Assembly (NCBI RefSeq): GCF_045999315.1
Contig: NZ_CP174607.1
Coordinates: forward strand, 1 to 64,000
From: Peredibacter sp045999315
GTDB lineage: Bacteria; Bdellovibrionota; Bacteriovoracia; Bacteriovoracales; Bacteriovoracaceae
DNA: 64,000 nucleotides
Reading direction: 5' to 3'
In this document: positions 24,948 to 33,393 of the stretch, in pieces
Layout of the letters: the number at the start of each line of letters is the position of its first letter
How positions within the stretch are numbered: the first letter of the stretch is position 1
Notes under the pieces: model-generated
What the model saw: only the letters and a program-made list of their open reading frames with translations
Database searches by the model: none
What the model was told of the DNA's origin: nothing
Made by a program: the position numbers and the translations under genes

Positions 24948-25435
24948 AAATTGTAATGAAGCCCAAGCATGAGATCACCATCAAGGCCCGTATGTTCAAT
25001 AATGTTTGCTGTCAGATTTCCCTTTAAGAAAATTTCCAAAGGTACCTCTTTAAATTCATGAAAGAGTCCCAATGTTCCACTTGGCCCAAGATCTGTATGC
25101 CCATCCTCATGGTCATGATGATGGTGATGATCATGGTCATGAAAGGCCAATCTCGCTCCCAATCCGTAAAACCATCCAAATCTCACCTTCTCAATACTTA
25201 AAGTATTTCTTCTCCAGGTGTAATGAGAGGCCAATTGAAGATCATCATCTCTGCCAAAATCATAGGCCAAGGTTGTATGCAAAGTTATGTTCGGACGTAA
25301 AAAGTAATTCAAAGATAAACCTGTAGGCGAACCAATAACTGCTCCCACTCCTAGAGTTTTTGAGAGGCCCAATTTAGGGGCCAAGATTAAAGAAAACATA
25401 ATCCATGGAACGAAACGAAACTTTAACTTTGTCAC
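24944..25435 (-). CDS. Outer-membrane barrel-like protein with a His-rich loop
   Basis: A 163-residue exported protein (signal peptide about residues 1-25, ending GLSK). The mature part has the alternating strands of a small 8-strand barrel (LGVGAVIGSPTGLSLNYFL, NITLHTTLAYDFG, VRFGWFYGLGARLAF, LGLFHEFKEVPLEIFLKG, GDLMLGLHYNF) and ends in Phe. Between two strands, near residues 99-113, is a dense run of His and Asp (FHDHDHHHHHDHEDGH) that would be exposed in a loop and could bind zinc, nickel or copper. I know no family name. It faces the SxxK hydrolase gene. Confidence 0.7.
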   Translation of the reverse strand: MTKLKFRFVPWIMFSLILAPKLGLSKTLGVGAVIGSPTGLSLNYFLRPNITLHTTLAYDFGRDDDLQLASHYTWRRNTLSIEKVRFGWFYGLGARLAFHDHDHHHHHDHEDGHTDLGPSGTLGLFHEFKEVPLEIFLKGNLTANIIEHTGLDGDLMLGLHYNF

Positions 25436-25563
25436 GAGATTTTCCTTTTAGACAGTAAGCACGATAAAGCAATCTTCATGGATAAGGTTGTAAACAATAT
25501 GGAATAGCACGTTATAGAAAGGTATAAATATTGCAACTCTGATCTCCAACTAAGGAGGTCCTT

Positions 25564-26307
25564 ATGGCCGAGAAACCATTCAATGTTGTGCTTGTACATG
25601 GTGGATTTGTGGATGGATCTGGTTGGGAAAGCGTATTTCAAATTCTTCGAGAAGAAGGATGCGAAGTCACAATCGTCCAAAACCCTACTATCTCACTGGC
25701 CGGAGATGTGGAGATAACCAAATTGTCACTTGAGTCCCAAGATAGGCCTGTCATTTTAGTTGGGCATTCCTACGGTGGCGCTGTCATTACTGAGGCAGGT
25801 AATGCCCCAAATGTGGCAGGACTCGTTTATATCGCGGCCTTTGCACCAGATGCAGGAGAATCTGTATCATCATTGATTAGTAATCCTCCATTAGATGCAC
25901 CTGTACCTCCAATCCTTCCTGCTCAAAATGGTTTTCTCTTTCTAGATAAAGATAAGTTTAGAGAGTCATTCGCAGATGATGTGGGAATTGAAAAAGCAGA
26001 TTTTATGGCAAACTCTCAGGTTCCTTGGGGAGTTGAGGCCTTAAGCGGTACGATCACAACACCGGCATGGAAATCAAAACCAAGTTGGTACTTGATTTCA
26101 AATCAAGACAAAATGATTCCGCCTGCTATTCAAAAGCAAATGTCCCAAAGAGCTCAGTCTAGGGTATTTGAAGAAGATGGAAGTCATGCCATTTATATTT
26201 CTCAGCCACAATCGGTGGTGAATCTTATTTTAGAAGCGATTGATCAATTAAGCAGTTCACAGGCCTCACCCTCAACACCAGAGGAACTGGGTGGAACGAC
26301 TCTTTAA
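25564..26307 (+). CDS. Alpha/beta hydrolase
   Basis: A 247-residue cytoplasmic alpha/beta-hydrolase. The N-terminal VVLVHGGFVDGSGWESVF supplies the oxyanion-hole HGG and the strand before it, the nucleophile elbow is GHSYGG (Ser69), and the catalytic His is in EDGSHAIYISQP near residue 215, with an acidic residue in ISNQDKM before it. The layout matches small esterases/methyl-ketone-type hydrolases of the AB_hydrolase_1 group. The gene has a strong AGGAGG site. No substrate can be named. A palindromic element follows before the convergent mgtC gene. Confidence 0.9.
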   Translation: MAEKPFNVVLVHGGFVDGSGWESVFQILREEGCEVTIVQNPTISLAGDVEITKLSLESQDRPVILVGHSYGGAVITEAGNAPNVAGLVYIAAFAPDAGESVSSLISNPPLDAPVPPILPAQNGFLFLDKDKFRESFADDVGIEKADFMANSQVPWGVEALSGTITTPAWKSKPSWYLISNQDKMIPPAIQKQMSQRAQSRVFEEDGSHAIYISQPQSVVNLILEAIDQLSSSQASPSTPEELGGTTL

Positions 26308-26310
26308 TTC

Positions 26311-26332
26311 AAGGCCATCGGAAGGTGGCCTT
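26311..26332. terminator. Stem-loop between convergent genes
   Basis: AAGGCCA (26311-26317) pairs with TGGCCTT (26326-26332) around an 8-base loop. It lies between the alpha/beta hydrolase and mgtC-like genes and could stop both, though the T tracts are weak. Confidence 0.45.
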
Positions 26333-26347
26333 ACCTAACAAAAAACA

Positions 26348-27046
26348 TTAGTTGATTTCTATCTTCTTTACATATCGCTGAGTAGCAAGTTCGCTAAGAA
26401 ATCTTTGATGCGGTCTATGACTTGTAGATAATTGTATTCGCCATATTTGGGCGAAATCTTGTTGATCTTGAAGCACCTCGATCTTATGGCCCCAGTCCGT
26501 AATGATTTCTCTGACTAAGATCGGACCTTTACCGTCGATATTATCTACATGAATTAAATAATAGACCCATTCATGTTCAAATAATGTCCTCTTATCCAAA
26601 TAAGTGGGAATCCACAAAAGAACAAAAATCATAAAGGTCACGCATAAACCAAACACGAAGAACCCAAGACCAAACACCATGCCTACAGCTGCTGTGGCCC
26701 AGATACCTGCGGCCGTTGTTAGGCCATTTATCACTCTTCCAGATCGAAAAACGGCACCAGCACCAAGGAAACCAACTCCAGTTACAATTTGTGCCGGGAT
26801 TCGAGCACCATCCATCATCATTTGTTGATGATCAAATAACCTGGAAGTGAGAGTGAACACACAGGCACCCATCGCAACCATGGCAAATGTTCTTAATCCG
26901 GCGGCCTTTTGCGCTTTCTCTCTTTCTTTACCCACCACGATGCCGGAGAAAATGGCACCGAGACAGCTAAAAAAATAAGAAAAAACTAAGGGGACATGAT
27001 CGAACAAATTAAAAAGAAAGAAATCATTTAGAAACTCTAAATGCAT
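26348..27046 (-). CDS. MgtC/SapB family membrane protein
   Basis: A 232-residue protein with four or five membrane segments and a soluble C-terminal ACT-like tail. The family core is clear: GIVVGKEREKAQKAAGLRTF, AMVAMGACVFTLTS, ARIPAQIVTGVGFLGAGAVF and NGLTTAAGIWATAAVGMVFG. MgtC proteins help bacteria survive low magnesium and acid stress inside hosts, partly by limiting ATP synthase; in a predator the same role inside prey is an inference. It is transcribed alone, with about 170 bases of non-coding DNA upstream. Confidence 0.92.
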   Translation of the reverse strand: MHLEFLNDFFLFNLFDHVPLVFSYFFSCLGAIFSGIVVGKEREKAQKAAGLRTFAMVAMGACVFTLTSRLFDHQQMMMDGARIPAQIVTGVGFLGAGAVFRSGRVINGLTTAAGIWATAAVGMVFGLGFFVFGLCVTFMIFVLLWIPTYLDKRTLFEHEWVYYLIHVDNIDGKGPILVREIITDWGHKIEVLQDQQDFAQIWRIQLSTSHRPHQRFLSELATQRYVKKIEIN

Positions 27047-27215
27047 AATGCCTCTTTTATAAATAAAGAGATGATATAACGAATGACTTTAGGGCAAGTT
27101 TTAGAGGAGTGAAGCCGTGAGCCCGTGTTTCCAAAAGTGAGAGGAATTAAAAGATTTCATAAGACAATTCTAGCTGAAATCGTCAAAAGATTCAATCTCG
27201 AGCACTTCAGTAGTC

Positions 27216-28646
27216 TCAGTGGACCGCAACCGAGTTCTCTTTATCCATAATTTCAGCAATTAATTGGTCGTAAAAGTCAGTCACCTGCTGCTCTTTATCT
27301 GAACCGTTATAGATAAAGCTAAAAGCAACAAGGGTGCCGTCATTTTTTTTAGCATAACCACCTAAAGCGATAGCACCAGTGATAAAACCGGTTTTGGCCT
27401 TTACCCACTCCACTTTAGTAGAAGCAATTTTGCGTTTTTTTAAAGTTCCGTCGACACCAGCTTCCGGCAATGATTGCATAAACACTTCGTAATGTTTTTT
27501 GTTCATTGCTATCCCTCGAAGGATCTTAAGCATATTGGCAGAAGAAATTTGATTTTGTGGGCTAAGACCTGAAGGACTCACGAATGAATACCCTTGCGGT
27601 GTAATCGCCAGAGATTGCGTTTCTTGATTGATGATCTTCACGCCTTCAAAAATAGAACCCTGTTTTTTATTTTTAACGGCAATGGCCTTGGCAAGCATTT
27701 CGGCCACATGATTATTTGAATCTTTGTTAAGATCGGATAAAAGACCAAGCGTATCTTTTCCTCGAAACTCCGCTAAAGTCATCGCTGAATATGGTGCCAT
27801 GCCGTTCTTCACTTTTTCGTTGAAGGCAATGCCTTCTTTTCTGAGCATATAAACGAGATTACTGCCTGACCACAAATCCGGATCAGTGATGTTTCTCTCA
27901 AACACCAAAGGGCCATAACTTTGACCTAAAGAACCTTTTAGATGGAGAATATTTTCTCCATTTTTCTTACGGCGTCTTTCAGCAATAACATCGTTAGAAC
28001 GGCCGTTCTTCGTTTTGATAGAACCTGATACTTTGACGTAATCATTCGGTGGATAGATTTCCACTTTTGCTTTTTCACCATTTTTGCCGGGAGTAACTGT
28101 GACTTTAATCGAGTTCCAATTATAGGACATGGCCCCAACTGGAGCGTCATAGATGAAGTCGGCTCGTTTATCACCACGACTTTCATCATAACGGACATTA
28201 TCAAAATAAGAGTCATCAACAATAATGGCACCAGTTATCTTCTTAATGCCCCTCTTCTTTAAAGAAGCGACAAGTTCATTCATCCCATCCATACCAAATG
28301 ATGGATCGCCTCCACCAACGAGATAAAGGTTTCCCTCAAGTGTAGAGTTTACAATTCGACCATCAGTTTTAATCCTGGTGATAAAACGGTGATCAAGCGG
28401 AAAATTTTGGAGAACAGAGTAAGATGTAACGACCTTTGACAATGAAGCAAGAGTTAGTTTTTTATTGGAATTGATGTCAATGAGAGTCTCTCTCTTATCT
28501 CCCACTTTAACCGTAAGTATTGAGAGTTTCTCTGGAGAGATTCGGAATTTTTTGGCCAAGCTCAAAGCTTCTGGTTGTAGAGTCTGAGCAAAAAGACCAG
28601 TTGTTAAACTGCAAAATAAAAGTGCCGAAGTGATTCGATAAATCAT
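27216..28646 (-). CDS. dacB: D-alanyl-D-alanine carboxypeptidase/endopeptidase, PBP4 type
   Basis: A 476-residue exported protein (signal peptide MIYRITSALLFCSLTTGLFA) of the S13 family. It removes terminal D-Ala and cuts cross-links in peptidoglycan. Motifs are Ser68-Leu-Ser-Lys71 (ASLSK), SNN in DSNNHVAEML, and KTG in VKAKTGFITGA; the large insert between the first two motifs is present (GGGDPSFGMD to DDSYFDNVRYD), as in E. coli PBP4 (477 residues). In Bdellovibrio such enzymes round the prey cell during invasion, so a prey-directed role is possible but unproved here. Single gene. Confidence 0.95.
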   Translation of the reverse strand: MIYRITSALLFCSLTTGLFAQTLQPEALSLAKKFRISPEKLSILTVKVGDKRETLIDINSNKKLTLASLSKVVTSYSVLQNFPLDHRFITRIKTDGRIVNSTLEGNLYLVGGGDPSFGMDGMNELVASLKKRGIKKITGAIIVDDSYFDNVRYDESRGDKRADFIYDAPVGAMSYNWNSIKVTVTPGKNGEKAKVEIYPPNDYVKVSGSIKTKNGRSNDVIAERRRKKNGENILHLKGSLGQSYGPLVFERNITDPDLWSGSNLVYMLRKEGIAFNEKVKNGMAPYSAMTLAEFRGKDTLGLLSDLNKDSNNHVAEMLAKAIAVKNKKQGSIFEGVKIINQETQSLAITPQGYSFVSPSGLSPQNQISSANMLKILRGIAMNKKHYEVFMQSLPEAGVDGTLKKRKIASTKVEWVKAKTGFITGAIALGGYAKKNDGTLVAFSFIYNGSDKEQQVTDFYDQLIAEIMDKENSVAVH

Positions 28647-28747
28647 TTTAGTTATCTCAATGTGACTAAAAGATAAATATAACTCGGTTCGGAGCTTATT
28701 GCTAGTTTAGCAAAGTTTTTTCGGAGTGAAATACTCGCTTTAGGCCT

Positions 28748-30148
28748 TTACCCTGCTTTTCTAAAAGTTGAATCAACATTGCCATGGGCCAGCTCGAAGA
28801 AATAAATCAGTGAATTCATGTCGCGAGCAATTGCTTCAATAATCTTTGGCGATTGTACAATTTTCAGTTCTTCAGGAGATGAGAGGAAATATTTCCTTCT
28901 AATATGAAAATCTGCGATTTTCCCGCTAATGAGATGGTCTTGGAAGAGTTTCATTAGAAAGTCTTGTTCAATAGAATGGGCCGGGTATTCGCCACAAAAC
29001 TCTTTTCCTGTTGGCTCATGGGTAAGGACCCACCCTGGGCCAAGGTCTTTGAGCTTCTGAACAACAACGTCAATATTTTCGATCATATTTTCAAGGAACT
29101 GACGTCCATAGAATGATAACTTGGACAAATTGAGCTCTTCAACTCCCATTCTAGCTTCAAACCAATGTCCTTTTTGTGGATCCTTTCCCATACCAACGAT
29201 AAAAGAAGGAACGCCTATATGCTGAAGGGAACTTTTTTCTTCTTGGCTTCTGGTCAACCAAAGATAACGATAGTCCGGGAAATAATTTTTTACCCAACGG
29301 TTTAGCGAGAATCCGTAATCGAAGTAGTCCAATTTAACTTCGAGGTTGTGAGCAAATCTGAAGTTCTCATAAAATCTCATTAAAACGGGGTTGATCTTAT
29401 CTGTAAGGAGCTGTTTAACCTTTTCAAGGTTCTGTGTATTGAATTCAAGACCGTGATCAAAGGCCTTCCAATCTTCTTGTCGAAAGCCTTTAAATAACCA
29501 TCCCCCTTGTAATTCATTATCAACTTGAGATGGATTTTCACAATCTTTTGAGATGGGATTGAAGCCATTGTGCTTTTGATTTGAATATACTGACAATGCA
29601 CGACGAAACTCGGCAGTTTCATCTTCTTTTGCCAATAAGGGTTGAATGCTCTCTTCATTTAGGAAATGAGCTTTAATCTTCAGATCAGACCAAAGATTGG
29701 AGATTCTATAATAAATGGCCTGATAATCGATATTCTTCGCGAGGAAAGGCCCTCTTGGTTTTTCAAACAAGACCCCTACTTCAAAGTTATTCTCCAGTCC
29801 GTTATTTGTTAGATTTGCCGATGATATGAGGATTCGACTGCCATCAAATATAAAAACCTTTGCATGTAAGTTTCCTTCGATATAGGAAACCTTAATCCCC
29901 TTCTCAATCATAAAATTTAGCACACTCGGTAACTGAACTCCTGTTGCGATTCCTCTCAGCGTAACTTCAGTGATGACTTCAACTGATCTCTCTTCAGTGA
30001 CAAATGTGGCAAGCCACTTAGCCCTTTCCATTGAGATAAATGGACAAATGATTCGAACCTGATGGGAGCATTTAATAAGTTCTGTTATCTTTTCGAGGTG
30101 ATTGATATTTTTATGTGTGTTCGCGATGATGTAATCAGAAACGTTCAT
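28748..30148 (-). CDS. Phospholipase D-family protein with single HKD motif
   Basis: A 466-residue protein without signal peptide. The N-terminal 160 residues form one PLD-like domain, with the HKD motif at His95-x-Lys97 and Ser110 in NLHAKVFIFDGSRILISSAN, followed by LTNNGLENNFEVG as in PLD nucleases (Nuc/PLDc_2 type). The remaining 300 residues match nothing I know; they are rich in Trp, Tyr and Phe and may bind a partner. With only one HKD it should work as a dimer. It could be a nuclease, perhaps of a defence type, but no methylase or ATPase is beside it. It is monocistronic. Confidence 0.72.
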   Translation of the reverse strand: MNVSDYIIANTHKNINHLEKITELIKCSHQVRIICPFISMERAKWLATFVTEERSVEVITEVTLRGIATGVQLPSVLNFMIEKGIKVSYIEGNLHAKVFIFDGSRILISSANLTNNGLENNFEVGVLFEKPRGPFLAKNIDYQAIYYRISNLWSDLKIKAHFLNEESIQPLLAKEDETAEFRRALSVYSNQKHNGFNPISKDCENPSQVDNELQGGWLFKGFRQEDWKAFDHGLEFNTQNLEKVKQLLTDKINPVLMRFYENFRFAHNLEVKLDYFDYGFSLNRWVKNYFPDYRYLWLTRSQEEKSSLQHIGVPSFIVGMGKDPQKGHWFEARMGVEELNLSKLSFYGRQFLENMIENIDVVVQKLKDLGPGWVLTHEPTGKEFCGEYPAHSIEQDFLMKLFQDHLISGKIADFHIRRKYFLSSPEELKIVQSPKIIEAIARDMNSLIYFFELAHGNVDSTFRKAG

Positions 30149-30400
30149 ATATGCCCCTTAAATTTCCTAGATAGACCTAATTCGGATTTTCTTGATCAAA
30201 TCTAGACTTAATTTCTAAGAGGAACATAGTTTCAGCTGCTTATCATTATCAATGAAGGTTGATAGAGCCATTAATTCTAATTAATGAAGCCCTGCTTCGA
30301 CTCTCTGTGGCCCTCACCTCTTTAGAATCTATTTTGTGTTCTGATAGATCCATCTTCGCTATTTAAAACTCGTTTTAAAATCATTTGTAAGGAGGACGCC
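30149..30400. other. Divergent intergenic region of 252 bases
   Basis: It separates the PLD-family gene and the cytochrome gene and should hold both promoters. I see AT-rich tracts and a partial inverted pair (TATCATTATCAATG ... TTAATTCTAATTAAT) but no defined operator, RNA gene or reading frame longer than 60 codons. Confidence 0.3.
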
Positions 30401-31720
30401 TTGAATAGCGTTGTGAACAAAATCGTATTTGCCTCTATTTTTACTTTGAGCATGCTCGGCACTTCCAGGGCCGAGGTAGAAGAAGACAAGATTGATATTG
30501 GTGATTTGAATTACGTCAGTTCTCATCAAAAAATGTTCGAAGATGGTCGCAAAATCTTCCGCTTTGATTCCTTTGGCTCAGAGGCCTTTTGGGGTAATCA
30601 GCTAAGACTCCATGATGCGATCAAGGGAGAGCAAAATGGAGGCGTAGGCCCGGGAGTGAGTCCTAAAACTGCTTTGAGTGTTGGTCTTAAAGTGGATGTT
30701 GCTAAATTAGATAGAATTATGATCGACGCCATTAGAGAAGGCAGAGGTCTAGATGATCCTGATACAACTTTGGCACTCCTTAAAAAAAATGCTGTTGTCG
30801 GTCTGAAAGGTGTATTTAAAAACAACAAGCTTACATCCATTGGAATTACCTGCGCACTTTGCCACTCGACTGTTAATAATTCATTCGCACCTGGAATCGG
30901 ACAGAGGCTCGATGGTTGGCCTAACCGAGACTTAAACGTAGGTGCGATTGTAAATCTTGCTCCTAATAAAGCACCACTAGCTCAAGTTCTAGGAGTTGAT
31001 GAAGAGACAGTAAGTCGAGTGCTTACTTCTTGGGGACCAGGTCGCTATGATGCCATTTTACTCATGGATGGAAAGGCCTTCAGACCTGATGGAAAAACTG
31101 GGGCCACTCTACTCCCGGCGGCCTTTGGTCTGGCAGGTGTAAACCTTCATACTTATAATGGTTGGGGAAGTGTGCCTTACTGGAACGCCTATGTGGCCGT
31201 CACACAAATGCATGGGCAAGGAACTTTTTATGATCCGAGATTAAATGACCCAATTAAATATCCTCTTGCGGTTAGAAATAATTTCTGGAACGTACGTGCC
31301 AAAAAAGATCTGGTCAGCAGCAAACTTCCGGCCCTACATATTTATCAATTAGGATTACGTGCGCCTACTCCGAGTAAGAGCACGTATGATCAAAGAAAAG
31401 CAAAAAGAGGAAAGATTCTTTTCGAAGGCAAAGCACAGTGTATAGCTTGTCACGTACCTCCTCTTTATACTGAACCAGGCTGGAACATGCATACCGGAGC
31501 AGAAATCGGTATTGATGATTTCCAGGCCCTACGTTCACCAGATGAGCGCTATAGAACGACACCACTGAAAGGTCTTTTTACTCGCAAAAAAGGTGGCTTC
31601 TATCATGATGGAAGATTCCCAACATATCGTTCAGTAGTTGAACACTATAACGAGGTAAAGAATCTGAATTTAGATGAAGATGAGAAAGTGGATCTCACAG
31701 AATATTTGAAATCATTCTAA
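30401..31720 (+). CDS. Di-haem c-type cytochrome (peroxidase-like)
   Basis: A 439-residue exported protein. The start is TTG, set by a strong AAGGAGG seven bases before it; the signal peptide ends near TSRAEV. Two haem-binding motifs occur, CALCH at about 150 and CIACH at about 350, with later Met and His residues as possible sixth ligands (NMHTGAEIGIDDF, FYHDGRFPTY). The C-terminal domain carries the RTTPLKGLFTRKKGGFYHDGRF pattern (split here) of cytochrome c peroxidase/MauG-like proteins. It may be a periplasmic electron carrier or peroxidase. Single gene with its own terminator. Confidence 0.85.
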   Translation: MNSVVNKIVFASIFTLSMLGTSRAEVEEDKIDIGDLNYVSSHQKMFEDGRKIFRFDSFGSEAFWGNQLRLHDAIKGEQNGGVGPGVSPKTALSVGLKVDVAKLDRIMIDAIREGRGLDDPDTTLALLKKNAVVGLKGVFKNNKLTSIGITCALCHSTVNNSFAPGIGQRLDGWPNRDLNVGAIVNLAPNKAPLAQVLGVDEETVSRVLTSWGPGRYDAILLMDGKAFRPDGKTGATLLPAAFGLAGVNLHTYNGWGSVPYWNAYVAVTQMHGQGTFYDPRLNDPIKYPLAVRNNFWNVRAKKDLVSSKLPALHIYQLGLRAPTPSKSTYDQRKAKRGKILFEGKAQCIACHVPPLYTEPGWNMHTGAEIGIDDFQALRSPDERYRTTPLKGLFTRKKGGFYHDGRFPTYRSVVEHYNEVKNLNLDEDEKVDLTEYLKSF

Positions 31721-31728
31721 TTAATCAT

Positions 31729-31763
31729 GCCCCATCAAAATTGTTTTGGTGGGGCGTTTTTTT
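31729..31763 (+). terminator. Intrinsic terminator of the cytochrome gene
   Basis: GCCCCATCAAAA pairs with TTTTGGTGGGGC (12-base stem with one G-T pair) around loop TTG, followed by GTTTTTTT. A textbook Rho-independent terminator 8 bases after the stop codon. Confidence 0.95.
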
Positions 31764-31765
31764 GA

Positions 31766-32134
31766 TTAATGTTTTACTAACACGGCATCAGCATAACAAA
31801 TCGTTACGTTATTACAATTTGAAGCGATATCTAGTCCTTTTGAATGACACAAATAATTGGTAATGCCATTCGCTCCTTTTTTAGAAGCTTCATATCTTAA
31901 TTCTGTCTTTGCCCCTTCTTCAGAGCTATTGCCAGAGCTAAAATTGTTCGACTGACAAACTTTCGCCTGTAGAGATCCAAGATTATCGAAAGCTCTGTCT
32001 TTAAGATCATTCTTCTCAAAGATTTGAACTTTTGAAACGGCCTCTCTAATTTCAGGATTTGATAAGTCAGGACCAGAAGCACAAGATTGAAGGAAAAGAG
32101 AGCCTAGTACTAAAAAGAATGCCGTAAACTTCAT
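31766..32134 (-). CDS. RcsF-like lipoprotein
   Basis: A 122-residue lipoprotein: signal with LFLQSCAS and lipidated Cys18. The mature part lines up with E. coli RcsF: FDNLGSLQAKVCQ (RcsF DLGEVSGDSCQ), ELRYEASKKGANGITNYLCH (QINASKMKANAVLLHSC) and CNNVTICYADAVLV (CYRQAVCIGSALNI). All four domain cysteines are kept (Cys60, Cys96, Cys107, Cys113) and could form the two RcsF disulfides. RcsF senses outer-membrane damage and signals to RcsC; no Rcs phosphorelay gene is in view, so a different output is likely. It is shorter, lacking most of the Pro-rich linker. Confidence 0.7.
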   Translation of the reverse strand: MKFTAFFLVLGSLFLQSCASGPDLSNPEIREAVSKVQIFEKNDLKDRAFDNLGSLQAKVCQSNNFSSGNSSEEGAKTELRYEASKKGANGITNYLCHSKGLDIASNCNNVTICYADAVLVKH

Positions 32135-32229
32135 TAAAACCGTCCTTGGTGAATTATTGTTTTAATGATTGTAGCTGTTTTTTTTCAGCGCAAAATATAA
32201 GATTTCTTTAACTTTGGACTGTTACAATC

Positions 32230-32256
32230 AAAAGAGGAAGCCGAAGCTTCCTTTTT
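32230..32256 (-). terminator. Intrinsic terminator of the GST gene
   Basis: An 11-base stem, AAAGAGGAAGC paired with GCTTCCTTTTT across loop CGAA (TTCG in the transcript), followed on the minus strand by a short T run. It is about 37 bases after the stop of the gene at 32293. Confidence 0.75.
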
Positions 32257-32292
32257 TGAAAAGACGTCATAATTGGATCAAAGGAGCAATTT

Positions 32293-32958
32293 TTACCTCC
32301 GCAACAATGGCACACCTTTTAGATCTTCTAGAGACACATGCCCTTTGAAACCTCCACTCGAGATGGCCGGCCTTTCTTCTTCAATGTCATGAGCAAACTG
32401 AATTTCCCTAAAAGTTTCAAGCTTGTTAAGGTACTCATTCAAATAAGGAAATTCTTGCTCAAGATTGAAGACACCTAGTTCCTTCCCCCAGCGAGCAGTG
32501 CCACTCAGATAAATATCCGCCAAGGAAATCTTGTTCCCGACCATCCATCCAGATTGCTTCACGATCTCTTCGACTCTCTTATATTCTTGCTCGGCCCTAG
32601 TACGATCCTTCTTATAGAAAAGGCCACCCATGACTGAATGAAAGGTAGTGTGGAGGTAGGCCAAGGCATAGTTTAAATTGTCATACATTTTAGTGCCTTG
32701 CTTTACAAACATCGGATGATCAGGATTCTGGGCAGAAAGGTGAAGAAGAATGGCCAAGCTTTCATTCAAGACATCGCCATCTCCCAGTAATAATGAAGGC
32801 GTTTGTTTTAATGAATTGAATTTGAGGTAGATCTCAGCATGCTTATCCTCAAGCATGGCTATTCGACATAGCTTGTATGGTCTTCCCAACCACTCTAAAG
32901 CCGCTACTGAGGCGAAAGAGCATCCATGCGGGACTCCGTAAAAAAGTATTGGTTCCAT
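32293..32958 (-). CDS. Glutathione S-transferase family protein
   Basis: A 221-residue cytoplasmic enzyme. The start is the Met preceded by AGGAG; the longer frame adds five residues that contain the ribosome site. The thioredoxin-like N-terminal domain (residues 1-75) shows PILFYGVPHGCSFASVAALEWLGRPYKLCRI and the cis-Pro/Ser loop KQTPSLLLGDGDVLNESLAI (split here), where Glu-Ser holds the glutathione glutamate. The helical C-terminal domain includes GWMVGNKISLADIYLSG, the N-capping box of GSTs. It is divergent from an HxlR regulator that probably controls it. Confidence 0.85.
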   Translation of the reverse strand: MEPILFYGVPHGCSFASVAALEWLGRPYKLCRIAMLEDKHAEIYLKFNSLKQTPSLLLGDGDVLNESLAILLHLSAQNPDHPMFVKQGTKMYDNLNYALAYLHTTFHSVMGGLFYKKDRTRAEQEYKRVEEIVKQSGWMVGNKISLADIYLSGTARWGKELGVFNLEQEFPYLNEYLNKLETFREIQFAHDIEEERPAISSGGFKGHVSLEDLKGVPLLRR

Positions 32959-33003
32959 TTTTTCTCCTATCATTTGAGTTGAACTTCTTGTCCATATCTT
33001 ATG

Positions 33004-33047
33004 AGTCGGTATATAAAAAACAAGTACCGACTATTTTGTAAGGTACT
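33004..33047. promoter_or_regulatory. Overlapping palindromes, probable HxlR operator
   Basis: The 102-base divergent region between the GST and HxlR genes holds AGTCGGTA (33004-33011) and its exact complement TACCGACT (33025-33032), 13 bases apart, and a second pair AGTACC (33023-33028) / GGTACT (33042-33047), also 13 apart. HxlR/YodB-type regulators bind dyads with TAC/GTA ends of this kind. The first palindrome lies in a likely GST promoter (TTGTTT, 16 bases, TAAGAT on the minus strand). Confidence 0.6.
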
Positions 33048-33060
33048 AACCAAAAGGTAA

Positions 33061-33393
33061 GTGTACGTGAGAAAAAAGATGAAAAAAGATGACGAGTGCG
33101 GACTTGGACCTGCCTTCATGGTAATTGGTGGAAAATGGAAGGCCCTCATCTTGTGGGAAATCAATACCGAACCTAGAAGATTTGGAGAACTCAAAAGACT
33201 GGTTCCTGGAATCAGTGAAAAAATGCTCATCCAGCAACTCAGAGAGCTTGAACAAGATGGAATCATCAATCGAAAAGTCTTTAATGAAGTACCGCCAAAA
33301 GTGGAATATTCCATCACTTCTTTAGGGGCTTCACTCACCAAGGCCATCATTCCGCTGGCAGAATGGGGTCAGAAATATTCTAAGAAGAGCTAG
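33061..33393 (+). CDS. HxlR-type transcriptional regulator
   Basis: A 110-residue winged-helix regulator. The family block GKWKALILWEI, RFGELKRLVPGISEKMLIQQL (split here), LRELEQDGIINRKVF and PPKVEYSITSLG is complete. A cysteine near the N-terminus (DDECGLGP) sits where redox-sensing YodB/HypR-type relatives keep their reactive Cys, so it may sense electrophiles or disulfide stress. The frame opens at GTG 33061; GTG 33067 and ATG 33079 are alternatives, with AAGGT before the first. The GST gene diverges from it across a palindromic operator. Its end overlaps arsC by 14 bases. Confidence 0.88.
   Translation: MYVRKKMKKDDECGLGPAFMVIGGKWKALILWEINTEPRRFGELKRLVPGISEKMLIQQLRELEQDGIINRKVFNEVPPKVEYSITSLGASLTKAIIPLAEWGQKYSKKS

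Noticed and set aside
25072..25326. Plus-strand 84-codon frame with many His
   Set aside because: It is the antisense of the His-rich loop region of the barrel gene, whose signal peptide and strands are convincing.
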